Below the pieces are notes generated by a model. It saw only the letters and a program-made list of their open reading frames with translations, did no database searches and had not been told where the DNA came from. The position numbers and the translations under genes were made by a program. 7,918 nt of DNA. Source: an uncultured Gammaproteobacteria bacterium. GTDB taxonomy: Bacteria > Pseudomonadota > Gammaproteobacteria > Pseudomonadales > Pseudohongiellaceae. Shown here piece by piece: positions 1 through 5,114 of the stretch (positions are counted from its first letter, which is position 1; each line of letters opens with the position of its first letter). The DNA lies in NCBI GenBank assembly GCA_903926285.1, contig CAIYIP010000478.1, positions 1-7,918 of the forward strand, in the 5' to 3' direction.

Positions 1-82
1 CATCTGTATGTAGATAACGCGCAGCGATGCCAAGGTTTTTGGAAATCCTGACCAGATCGCCGGGCTTGAATCTTGCTGGCAT
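1..82 (-). CDS. Unrecognised protein, N-terminal fragment (runs off left edge)
   Basis: An ATG at 82-80 on the minus strand opens a frame with no stop through the window edge. It gives 27 residues beginning MPARFKPGDLVRI and continuing SKNLGIAARYLHTD. I do not recognise the family. The FKPGDLVRI stretch resembles the first strand of small SH3-like or KOW-like barrels, but that is only a resemblance. A possible ribosome-binding AAGGA lies at 99-95, about 12 bases before the ATG, which is rather far. The gene follows the tRNA-Met terminator, so it must have its own promoter, probably in the AT-rich stretch 83-249 that carries the palindrome at 131-156. It is in the spot where islands often enter, next to the 3' end of a tRNA gene, but no attachment-site repeat or integrase is visible. 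Coding status is likely but rests on a short fragment. Confidence 0.5.
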   Translation of the reverse strand, partial: MPARFKPGDLVRISKNLGIAARYLHTD

Positions 83-106
83 TAGACTGACGGATCCTTG
101 AAGTCT

Positions 107-135
107 ACTATTGATAGTTGTGGCATATGGTTCAA
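107..135 (-). promoter_or_regulatory. Possible promoter for the left-edge gene
   Basis: On the minus strand TTGAAC (135-130) is followed after 17 bases by AATAGT (112-107). Each hexamer matches 4 of 6 sigma-70 consensus positions. Transcription would start near base 100, about 18 bases before the ATG at 82. The -35 element is the outer end of the palindrome at 131-156, and the -10 element lies in a second copy of its half-site. The hexamers are weak and the surrounding DNA is AT-rich, so chance matches are possible. Confidence 0.3.
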
Positions 136-156
136 TTGTTGAATTCAACTATTGAA
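131..156. promoter_or_regulatory. 26-bp near-perfect palindrome, candidate operator
   Basis: The stretch 131-156 reads TTCAAT, T, GTTGAATTCAAC, T, ATTGAA. It equals its own reverse complement except at one symmetric pair (137 and 150), so 24 of 26 positions are symmetric around the GAATTC at 141-146. It lies 49 bp upstream of the ATG of the left-edge gene and overlaps that gene's possible -35 element. A half-site, ACTATTGA, occurs within it at 148-155 and again at 107-114, 41 bp away. This geometry fits a dimeric repressor binding two sites, but no regulator gene is visible in the window. Confidence 0.5.
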
Positions 157-249
157 AAAGGCAAATACCGTTCATCAAGATTTACAGGATATTTGAGTTT
201 CACACAAAAATCCGGGGAAAATATTCTTTTTGCTTATTTTATCCTGCCC

Positions 250-288
250 AAAAAAAAGCACCTGGGAGAGTTGTCAGCCAGGTGCTTT
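250..288 (-). terminator. Rho-independent terminator of tRNA-Met
   Basis: Reading the minus strand, an 11-base arm AAAGCACCTGG (288-278) pairs perfectly with CCAGGTGCTTT (265-255) across a 12-base loop. The run of eight T (257-250) includes the last bases of the second arm. It begins 6 bases after the CCA end of tRNA-Met, so it ends that transcript and isolates it from the gene at the left edge. Confidence 0.93.
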
Positions 289-294
289 ATATTT

Positions 295-371
295 TGGTAG
301 CAATGGGTGGATTCGAACCACCGACACCAGCATTATGAATGCTGTGCTCTAACCGACTGAGCTACATTGCC
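295..371 (-). tRNA. tRNA-Met (CAU), elongator type
   Basis: A complete 77-base cloverleaf with encoded CCA reads on the minus strand from GGCAATG (371-365) to CATTGCTACCA. It has D stem GCTC/GAGC, anticodon stem CAGCA/TGCTG with loop TTCATAA (anticodon CAT at 337-335), and T stem GGTGG/CCACC with TTCGAAT. The D arm, GTAGCTCAG and then GGTTAGAGCAC, resembles the E. coli elongator tRNA-Met, and the first base is G rather than the initiator's unpaired C. A tRNA-Ile2 read with lysidine is less likely but has the same gene-level anticodon. The terminal acceptor pair is G1-U72, a wobble, where E. coli has G-C. It is flanked by its own promoter and terminator. Confidence 0.95.
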
Positions 372-421
372 ATTTTTTCGGTTTGGAATGGATCCGGAAG
401 CGTATCCAGAAAGAGGTGCGC

Positions 422-450
422 ATTCTCGACATTCGACCCTTTAATGTCAA
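422..450 (-). promoter_or_regulatory. Promoter of tRNA-Met
   Basis: The minus strand carries a perfect -35 TTGACA (450-445), a 17-base spacer and a -10 GAGAAT (427-422, 4 of 6). A GCGC discriminator follows directly, as is typical of growth-rate and stringently controlled stable-RNA promoters. The predicted start is near 415, giving a leader of about 44 bases that RNase P would remove. It begins only 11 bases after the ychF stop codon. Confidence 0.75.
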
Positions 451-461
451 GAAAAGCAGGC

Positions 462-1553
462 TTAGACGTTAAACCGAAAATGCATGACATCACCATCCTG
501 CACGATGTATTCCTTACCTTCCAGACGCCATTTTCCGGCATCTTTTGCACCGGCTTCGCCTTTGTACTGAGTGAAGTCGTTATAGGCTATTACTTCGGCG
601 CGGATGAAGCCTTTTTCAAAATCGGTATGAATTACTGCTGCCGCTTTCGGTGCCGTCGCACCAATCTTGACAGTCCATGCGCGAACTTCCTTTACGCCAG
701 CGGTGAAATAGGTCTGCAGGCCCAGTAGTTGATACCCGGCGCGGATCACGCGGTCAAGGCCAGGTTCGCTCATGCCGAGATCCTGCAAAAACATGAGTTT
801 TTCTTCTTCCTCAAGCTCGGCAATTTCAGATTCCAGCTTGTTACATACCACAACTACCATGGCTCCCTCTGCAGCTGCGATAGCATTAACCTGATCCAGA
901 TAAGGATTGTTGCTGAAACCTTTTTCATCAACGTTGGCGATATACATCGTGGGTTTTACTGTCAACAAGTGCAGGGTGTAGAGCGCAGCCAGCTCATCCT
1001 TGTCCAGATTGAGACTCCGGACCTGCTGCCCCTGGTCGAGGTGATCACGGACTCTTGGTAACAAGTCCCGTAATTTAACGGCCTCCTTGTCGCCTCCCTT
1101 GGCCATTTTGGTAGCGCGGTCGAGTCCCTTTTCCACGGTTTCGAGATCGGCTAAGGCGAGTTCGGTGTGGATGATTTCTATGTCATTTTGTGGATTGATC
1201 GCATTGGCGACGTGAATAACATTGTCGTCCTTGAAACAACGCACGACATGCGCAATTGCATCGCATTCGCGGATGTTGGCGAGGAATTTGTTACCCAGGC
1301 CTTCGCCTTTGGAGGCGCCGGCAACTAGACCTGCAATGTCGACAAATTCCATGGTGGTGGGAATCGTTTTTTCCGGTTTGACGATTGCCGACAGCGCAGT
1401 CAGCCGCGCATCAGGTACTGCGACAATGCCTGAATTAGGCTCTATCGTGCAGAACGGGAAATTTTCAGCCGCAATACCTGCCTGTGTAAGCGCATTAAAC
1501 AGCGTTGATTTGCCAACGTTGGGCAGGCCAACAATACCGCATTTGATACCCAT
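462..1553 (-). CDS. ychF: YchF/OLA1-family redox-regulated ATPase
   Basis: YchF is a ribosome-associated P-loop ATPase of the Obg group, which in E. coli modulates translation and the oxidative-stress response. The product has 363 residues, the same length as E. coli YchF. The Walker A motif GLPNVGKST is at residues 9-17. The G3 motif DIAGL is at 72-76, followed by the G-rich switch GASKGEGLGNKF. NVDE at 207-210 replaces the GTPase NKxD motif, which in this family goes with ATP rather than GTP preference. A C-terminal TGS domain starts near LQTYFTAG (279-286) and ends in the conserved GDVMHFRFNV. The ATG has a good AAAGG (1566-1562) that overlaps the pth stop, and the gap between the genes is 11 bases. 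It is therefore the next gene in a pth-ychF operon. No terminator separates it from the tRNA-Met promoter. Nothing in the sequence is unusual. Confidence 0.98.
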   Translation of the reverse strand: MGIKCGIVGLPNVGKSTLFNALTQAGIAAENFPFCTIEPNSGIVAVPDARLTALSAIVKPEKTIPTTMEFVDIAGLVAGASKGEGLGNKFLANIRECDAIAHVVRCFKDDNVIHVANAINPQNDIEIIHTELALADLETVEKGLDRATKMAKGGDKEAVKLRDLLPRVRDHLDQGQQVRSLNLDKDELAALYTLHLLTVKPTMYIANVDEKGFSNNPYLDQVNAIAAAEGAMVVVVCNKLESEIAELEEEEKLMFLQDLGMSEPGLDRVIRAGYQLLGLQTYFTAGVKEVRAWTVKIGATAPKAAAVIHTDFEKGFIRAEVIAYNDFTQYKGEAGAKDAGKWRLEGKEYIVQDGDVMHFRFNV

Positions 1554-1564
1554 AAAATGGACCT

Positions 1565-2146
1565 TTATGTCTTAGTATGTAACTGATTCATGGCGAGTTG
1601 TATTTTGCCTTCCACCAGCAGGGGCATTAGTGCAATGGCCTTGGCTATTTCGCCATCGATGACTTCTGCATCCAGACGATTGAATTCCCCCAGGACGTAA
1701 TTCAGCACTTTACTGGCTTCACCGGGATGGCCAATACCAATGCGCAGCCGGACAAAATCAGCACTGCCAAGCGCACTCATGACATCGCGAACGCCGTTGT
1801 GCCCTCCAGGACCGCCACCAACTTTGAGGCGGGTAGTACCGACTGGCAAGTCGAGTTCATCATATGCAATCAGCACCTGACTCGGGGTCAGTTTGTAATA
1901 TTGCGTTATGGCGGCAACAGCACGCCCACTGTTGTTCATGAAAGTAGTGGGGAATAGCAGACGGACTTCATTGCCAACTATGCTGATGCGGCCGCAATGG
2001 CCACTGAACTTGCTGTCAGGCCGCAATTCGCCCTTGGCGCCCGCACATAATTGAGTCAAAAACATAGCCCCGGCATTGTGCCGGGTATGGAGATATTGCT
2101 GGCCTGGATTTCCCAGGCCAACAACCAGTGCTATTGCATCGCTCAT
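1565..2146 (-). CDS. pth: Peptidyl-tRNA hydrolase
   Basis: Pth cleaves the ester bond of peptidyl-tRNAs that drop off the ribosome, recycling tRNA in the cytoplasm. The 193 residues match the family length (194 in E. coli). The expected active-site residues are present: N13 in GLGNPG, the catalytic histidine H23 in TRHNAG, N71 in PTTFMN, D96 in YDELDL and N117 in GGHNG. The RLRIGIGHPG signature is at 133-142. The gene starts 29 bases after rplY and is followed 11 bases later by ychF, the usual gammaproteobacterial arrangement. The ATG at 2146 is the only usable start, because an in-frame stop lies 24 bases upstream. The bases just before it (CAGCGCTTCCCC) contain no Shine-Dalgarno sequence, so initiation may depend on ribosomes finishing rplY. 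Confidence 0.98.
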   Translation of the reverse strand: MSDAIALVVGLGNPGQQYLHTRHNAGAMFLTQLCAGAKGELRPDSKFSGHCGRISIVGNEVRLLFPTTFMNNSGRAVAAITQYYKLTPSQVLIAYDELDLPVGTTRLKVGGGPGGHNGVRDVMSALGSADFVRLRIGIGHPGEASKVLNYVLGEFNRLDAEVIDGEIAKAIALMPLLVEGKIQLAMNQLHTKT

Positions 2147-2175
2147 GGGGAAGCGCTGTAGAGTGATTTACGACT

Positions 2176-2871
2176 TTATTTCTTCGCTGGTGCTTTTGGT
2201 GCTGCCTTCGCTGGTGCTTTCGCTGGTGCTTTGCCTGCTGTCGCCTTAGCGGCAGCTGCTGCAGCTTCTGCAGGAGTAGGTTCTTCAGCTCTCTTTGGTG
2301 CAGTAATTGCAACGACCGCGAGGTCACCTGACTCACCATGCGAGAGGGACAAGCTGCTGACACCTTCGGGTAGTTTTAGATCGGAAATGTGCAGCGATTC
2401 GCCGAGGCCGAGCTCAGCTAGATCCACTTCTATATATTCTGGCAGGAAGCGCGGCAAACAGCTGATTTCAAGTTTTGTCATCAAATGTGCTACTAGGCCG
2501 CTGGCTTTAACGCCAATGCTGATGGCTTCATTGATAAAGTGGAGCGGGATTTTTACATGCAGTGGCTTGTTGGCATCTACACGCTGGAAGTCAGCATGCA
2601 TGATGCGTGGCTTGGCAGGGTGACGTTGCAAAGCCTTGATAACTACATCCTCATTAACGCCATCGATATTCATGGTGATGATGGACGCGAAGAAGGATTC
2701 GTTCTCAAGCAGGCGACTGATCTGATTATGGCTCATAGAGATATTAGCAGGATCTTTCGTGCCGCCATAAATAATGGCTGGAACGACGTTCTGATGACGC
2801 AGGCGGCGGCTCGCACCTTTCCCCACGTTGGCCCTTGAAGTGGCCTCGATTATATATTCATGTTTGGACAT
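2176..2871 (-). CDS. rplY: Ribosomal protein bL25, long (Ctc/TL5-type) form
   Basis: bL25 binds loop E of 5S rRNA in the 50S subunit. The 231-residue product begins with the 5S-binding domain (about 1-95: EATSRANVGKGASRRLR, then VPAIIYGG, then HADFQRVD). The TL5-type C-terminal beta domain follows (about 100-190: KPLHVKIPLHF, then LPEYIEVDL, then LHISDLKLPEGV). It is thus the long form rather than the 94-residue E. coli form. From about residue 195 there is a low-complexity Ala/Pro/Lys tail with KAPA repeats ending APAKK, basic and probably disordered, perhaps touching rRNA. The start has a strong AGAGGAAA (2884-2877) at good spacing. It is separated from prs by a 134-base gap with several stem-loops, and is followed by pth. 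Translational self-repression by L25 is known for E. coli rplY; whether it applies here is untested. Confidence 0.97.
   Translation of the reverse strand: MSKHEYIIEATSRANVGKGASRRLRHQNVVPAIIYGGTKDPANISMSHNQISRLLENESFFASIITMNIDGVNEDVVIKALQRHPAKPRIMHADFQRVDANKPLHVKIPLHFINEAISIGVKASGLVAHLMTKLEISCLPRFLPEYIEVDLAELGLGESLHISDLKLPEGVSSLSLSHGESGDLAVVAITAPKRAEEPTPAEAAAAAAKATAGKAPAKAPAKAAPKAPAKK
2183..2232 (-). repeat. 12-bp-period repeat coding the KAPA tail of bL25
   Basis: The plus-strand word TTCGCTGGTGCTTT occurs three times, at 2183-2196, 2207-2220 and 2219-2232. The starts are 24 and 12 bases apart. On the coding strand each unit specifies KAPA, so the period is in frame and copy-number change would alter only tail length. 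This is a candidate slippage tract within rplY. Confidence 0.85.
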
Positions 2872-3005
2872 TGTGATTTCCTCTGCGGTTGACGGAGTTT
2901 TGGTTCCGGACCGCTGGTTATGGGGTGATACCCCGTTTTGTTATCCCTTGTTCTGCCTGCGACCAGCCGAACAAGGGGTACTTGCCTTCAGGTAATGCTG
3001 CTAAC
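2872..3005 (-). promoter_or_regulatory. Structured prs-rplY intergenic region / rplY leader
   Basis: Three inverted repeats lie on the minus strand between the prs stop and rplY. First, CCCTTGTTC pairs with GAACAAGGG (2977-2969 with 2953-2945, 15-base loop), a perfect 9-bp stem with no T run after it. Second, GGGGT-ATC-ACCCC is at 2934-2922. Third, GCGGT/ACCGC (2914-2910 with 2889-2885) has its second arm directly touching the rplY Shine-Dalgarno. I see no convincing sigma-70 promoter, so rplY may be read through from prs. The first hairpin could be an attenuator, an RNA-processing site or a 3' stabiliser of prs mRNA. The third could mask the ribosome-binding site. Confidence 0.45.
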
Positions 3006-3956
3006 TCAAGTGTTATCAAACATTGCGCTGACGGATTCTTCATTGCTGACCCGACGAATCGACTCACCCAAAAAACGGGCGAGTGGCAATTGCCGAATTT
3101 TTTTGCAGTTTCTTGCAACCTCATTCAAAGGGATCGTATCGGTGACCACCAGCGAGTCGAGAGTTGAATTGTTAATGTTTTCGATTGCATTGCCTGACAG
3201 TATTGCATGAGTACAGTAGGCTACTACCTTAATCGCGCCTTCTTTTTTAAGCGCATCCGCTGCCTTGCACAGGGTGCCAGCCGTATCCACCATGTCATCA
3301 ACAATCAGGCAGGTACGACCTTTTACTTCACCGATCAGATGCATGACCTGGGATTCGTTGGCCTTGGGGCGACGTTTATCAATGATTGCGAGATCGGTAT
3401 CGAGTTGCTTGGCAAAAGCCCGAGCACGCACTACGCCACCGATGTCAGGTGAGACTGTAATCAGATTCTGGTAATTCTGGGTGCGGACGTCATCCACCAG
3501 TACTGCGGAGCCATATACGTTATCTACAGGTATGCTGAAAAAGCCCTGGATCTGTTCAGCGTGCAAATCAATTGTCAGAACACGGTTCACGCCGGAAGCA
3601 ATAATCATGTCAGCCACTACCTTGGCACTGATGGGAACACGCCCCGAGCGCACCCTGCGATCCTGACGGGCATAACCAAAATAAGGCATTACAGCGGTAA
3701 TACGGTTGGCGGATGAGCGATGCAACGCATCAGCCATCAGCAGCAGTTCCATCAGATTGTCGTTCGTTGGATGGCAGGTAGGTTGAATGATGAAAACATC
3801 TTGGCCGCGTACATTTTCGTTCAATTCGACACTGATTTCGCCATCGCTGAATTTTTGCACATCGGCGCGCCCCAAAGGAACACCAAGCCATTTAGCAACT
3901 TTTTGCGCTAGTTCGGGATTGGCATTCCCACTGAATACCATCAAATTATTCGGCAT
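3006..3956 (-). CDS. prs: Ribose-phosphate pyrophosphokinase (PRPP synthetase)
   Basis: Prs makes PRPP from ribose 5-phosphate and ATP, feeding purine, pyrimidine, His, Trp and NAD synthesis. The product has 316 residues (315 in E. coli). Key sites are the substrate region FSDGE (36-40) and NVRGQDVF (48-55), the ATP-binding flexible loop YFGYARQDRRVRSGR (92-106), the metal/ATP histidine in DLHAEQIQGFF (H132), the catalytic lysine in IIDKRRP (K194), and the PRPP-binding loop VDDMVDTAGTL (219-229). All motifs are intact, consistent with a class I hexameric enzyme. The ATG has AAGG (3968-3965) eight bases upstream. Upstream is tRNA-Gln with no visible terminator between, so prs is probably expressed at least partly from the tRNA promoter. 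I found no E. coli-like PurR operator, but a 12-bp direct repeat is present in the leader. Confidence 0.98.
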   Translation of the reverse strand: MPNNLMVFSGNANPELAQKVAKWLGVPLGRADVQKFSDGEISVELNENVRGQDVFIIQPTCHPTNDNLMELLLMADALHRSSANRITAVMPYFGYARQDRRVRSGRVPISAKVVADMIIASGVNRVLTIDLHAEQIQGFFSIPVDNVYGSAVLVDDVRTQNYQNLITVSPDIGGVVRARAFAKQLDTDLAIIDKRRPKANESQVMHLIGEVKGRTCLIVDDMVDTAGTLCKAADALKKEGAIKVVAYCTHAILSGNAIENINNSTLDSLVVTDTIPLNEVARNCKKIRQLPLARFLGESIRRVSNEESVSAMFDNT

Positions 3957-3995
3957 GGATAAAACCTTATTGTCTATTGTTCTGATGGGGTATCC

Positions 3996-4024
3996 AGAAT
4001 GATCATGAAGTAAGAATGGTCATG
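3996..4024 (-). repeat. 12-bp direct repeat in the prs leader
   Basis: AGAATGATCATG (3996-4007) and AGAATGGTCATG (4013-4024) differ at one base and start 17 bp apart. They lie 40-68 bp upstream of the prs ATG. They may be tandem protein-binding half-sites or a chance duplication. No clear promoter hexamers accompany them. Confidence 0.4.
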
Positions 4025-4082
4025 GAAAAGTTGAGTGTCGAAAAACGATGATGTCGATAATCTGTCTGGCGAAGAATGAAAT

Positions 4083-4158
4083 TGGCTGGGGTGGGAGGAT
4101 TCGAACCTCCGCAGTGCAAGGATCAAAACCTTGTGCCTTACCGCTTGGCGACACCCCA
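4083..4158 (-). tRNA. tRNA-Gln (UUG)
   Basis: A complete cloverleaf with encoded CCA spans 76 bases. Acceptor TGGGGTG pairs with CACCCCA, the D stem is GCC/GGC, and the anticodon stem CAAGG/CCTTG has loop TTTTGAT (anticodon TTG at 4126-4124). The T stem is GGAGG/CCTCC with TTCGAAT, and the discriminator is G. The acceptor starts with T and pairs U1-A72, as in E. coli tRNA-Gln. The variable loop, CACTGC, has six bases, one more than the E. coli gene. It sits between ispE and prs, as in Pseudomonas, with its own probable promoter and no terminator before prs. Confidence 0.96.
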
Positions 4159-4206
4159 ATTTATCTGTTTACTTCTATTGCTGACTGCGGGGTTTACAAA
4201 TTGGTG

Positions 4207-4234
4207 TTTATCCAACTCATAAACAAATTATCAA
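4207..4234 (-). promoter_or_regulatory. Probable promoter of tRNA-Gln (and prs)
   Basis: On the minus strand TTGATA (4234-4229, 5 of 6 to TTGACA), a 16-base spacer and GATAAA (4212-4207, 4 of 6 to TATAAT) form a plausible sigma-70 promoter. Transcription would begin near 4200, about 42 bases before the mature tRNA. Unlike the tRNA-Met promoter there is no GC-rich discriminator. Confidence 0.5.
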
Positions 4235-4238
4235 TCAG

Positions 4239-4300
4239 CAGGTTTTTAAATCTTTCAGTTTTTTAAGTCTTTCAGTTTTTTATGCCCAGTTTTTTATGCA
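4239..4300. repeat. 17-bp-period tandem repeat at the 3' end of ispE
   Basis: CAG(T/G)TTTTTA on the plus strand starts at 4239, 4256, 4273 and 4287, so the steps are 17, 17 and 14 bases. The two 17-base units share the further bases AA(A/G)TCTTT, and the last two units share ATGC. The two rightmost units code the last residues of IspE (HKKLGIKN), and the ispE TGA (4274-4272) falls inside a unit. The other two units are non-coding and abut the tRNA-Gln -35 element. Four imperfect units and no unique spacers rule out a CRISPR array. Confidence 0.75.
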
Positions 4301-5114
4301 GAGGGGATCGATTGACACCCTGGGCAACAAAACCAGTGAAATCCGGGGGTAGTAGCTCCAGCACTGCCAATGCCTGTTCCCGGGAAGTGAAGCTGGCAAA
4401 AACACTGGCACCAGTTCCACTCATACGTGCTTCGGCAAACCTGCTTAACCAATGCAAGGCAGACCGCACCTGAGGATACAGGGTGCAAACTACTACTTCG
4501 CAGTCGTTTTGACTTCCCGAAAATGGAAAGGCCGGTATTCTGAGGGGGGCACTGTTTCTTGTCAATTGCTGATGCCCGAAAATTTGAGCTGTGGCGACAT
4601 GGCAGTCGGGTGTAATGACGACAAACCAAGCTTCCGGAAGGAGCATATCCTGCAGTTTTTCACCCACACCTTCAGCCCATGCCGTGTGTCCGTTGAGGAA
4701 CACCGGCACGTCGGCCCCCAACTGCAAACCCAATTGTTGTAACCGTGTTGCAGACAAGCCGCACTGCCAAAGGTTGTTGAGTCCAAGCAGAGTAGTTGCC
4801 GCATCAGAGCTGCCACCTCCAACTCCGCCTCCGATTGGCAGTCTTTTACTCAGATTGATGTGACAACCTTGCTCAATGTGACAGGTGGATTGCAACAAAC
4901 GCGCTGCCTTCAGCACCAGATTGTCATCTGTCTCAAGCAGCGGGTTATTACAGCTGAAGCCAATTGCCTTGCTGTCATGAGGAGCAAAGCTCAGCTCATC
5001 GCTGTAGTCGAGCAACTGAAACAGCGTCTGAAGATTATGGTAGCCATCGGGCCGTCTGCCCGTAATGTGGAGAAAAAGGTTGAGTTTGGCCGGCGCGGGT
5101 AGAGTTAGCATCAT
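4272..5114 (-). CDS. ispE: 4-diphosphocytidyl-2-C-methyl-D-erythritol kinase
   Basis: IspE is a GHMP kinase that uses ATP to phosphorylate CDP-methylerythritol, the fourth step of the MEP isoprenoid pathway. From the ATG at 5114 it has 280 residues, the normal size. Motif 1 is PAPAKLNLFLHI (K10) followed by RRPDGYH. The glycine-rich ATP loop LPIGGGVGGGSSDAA spans 92-106, the catalytic aspartate D135 lies in LGADVPVF, and motif 3 MSGTGAS is at 231-237. An in-frame extension upstream to 5198 is rejected because it lies inside lolB and precedes the conserved N terminus. The ATG overlaps the lolB stop as ATGA, and a second ATG follows at 5111. The bases before the start are pyrimidine-rich with no Shine-Dalgarno, so translation is probably coupled to lolB. 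The C-terminal residues KKLGIKN are coded by a short tandem repeat. Confidence 0.97.
   Translation of the reverse strand: MMLTLPAPAKLNLFLHITGRRPDGYHNLQTLFQLLDYSDELSFAPHDSKAIGFSCNNPLLETDDNLVLKAARLLQSTCHIEQGCHINLSKRLPIGGGVGGGSSDAATTLLGLNNLWQCGLSATRLQQLGLQLGADVPVFLNGHTAWAEGVGEKLQDMLLPEAWFVVITPDCHVATAQIFGHQQLTRNSAPLRIPAFPFSGSQNDCEVVVCTLYPQVRSALHWLSRFAEARMSGTGASVFASFTSREQALAVLELLPPDFTGFVAQGVNRSPLHKKLGIKN

Noticed and set aside
339..728. Plus-strand open frame of 129 codons
   Set aside because: It lies across tRNA-Met and antisense to ychF, has no recognisable motif, and is a shadow of conserved coding sequence.
2231..2623. Plus-strand Ala/Ser-rich open frame of 130 codons opposite rplY
   Set aside because: Its alanine richness is the reverse complement of the repetitive rplY tail. 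There is no ribosome-binding site and no family resemblance.
2922..2940. GGGGT-GAT-ACCCC followed by GTTTTGTT, a plus-strand terminator look-alike
   Set aside because: No plus-strand gene reads into it, the stem is five pairs with a three-base loop, and the T tract is broken. It is better read as part of the rplY leader on the other strand.
4239..4300. Short repeat array resembling a CRISPR
   Set aside because: Units are 14-17 bases, contiguous and without unique spacers, and there are no cas genes.
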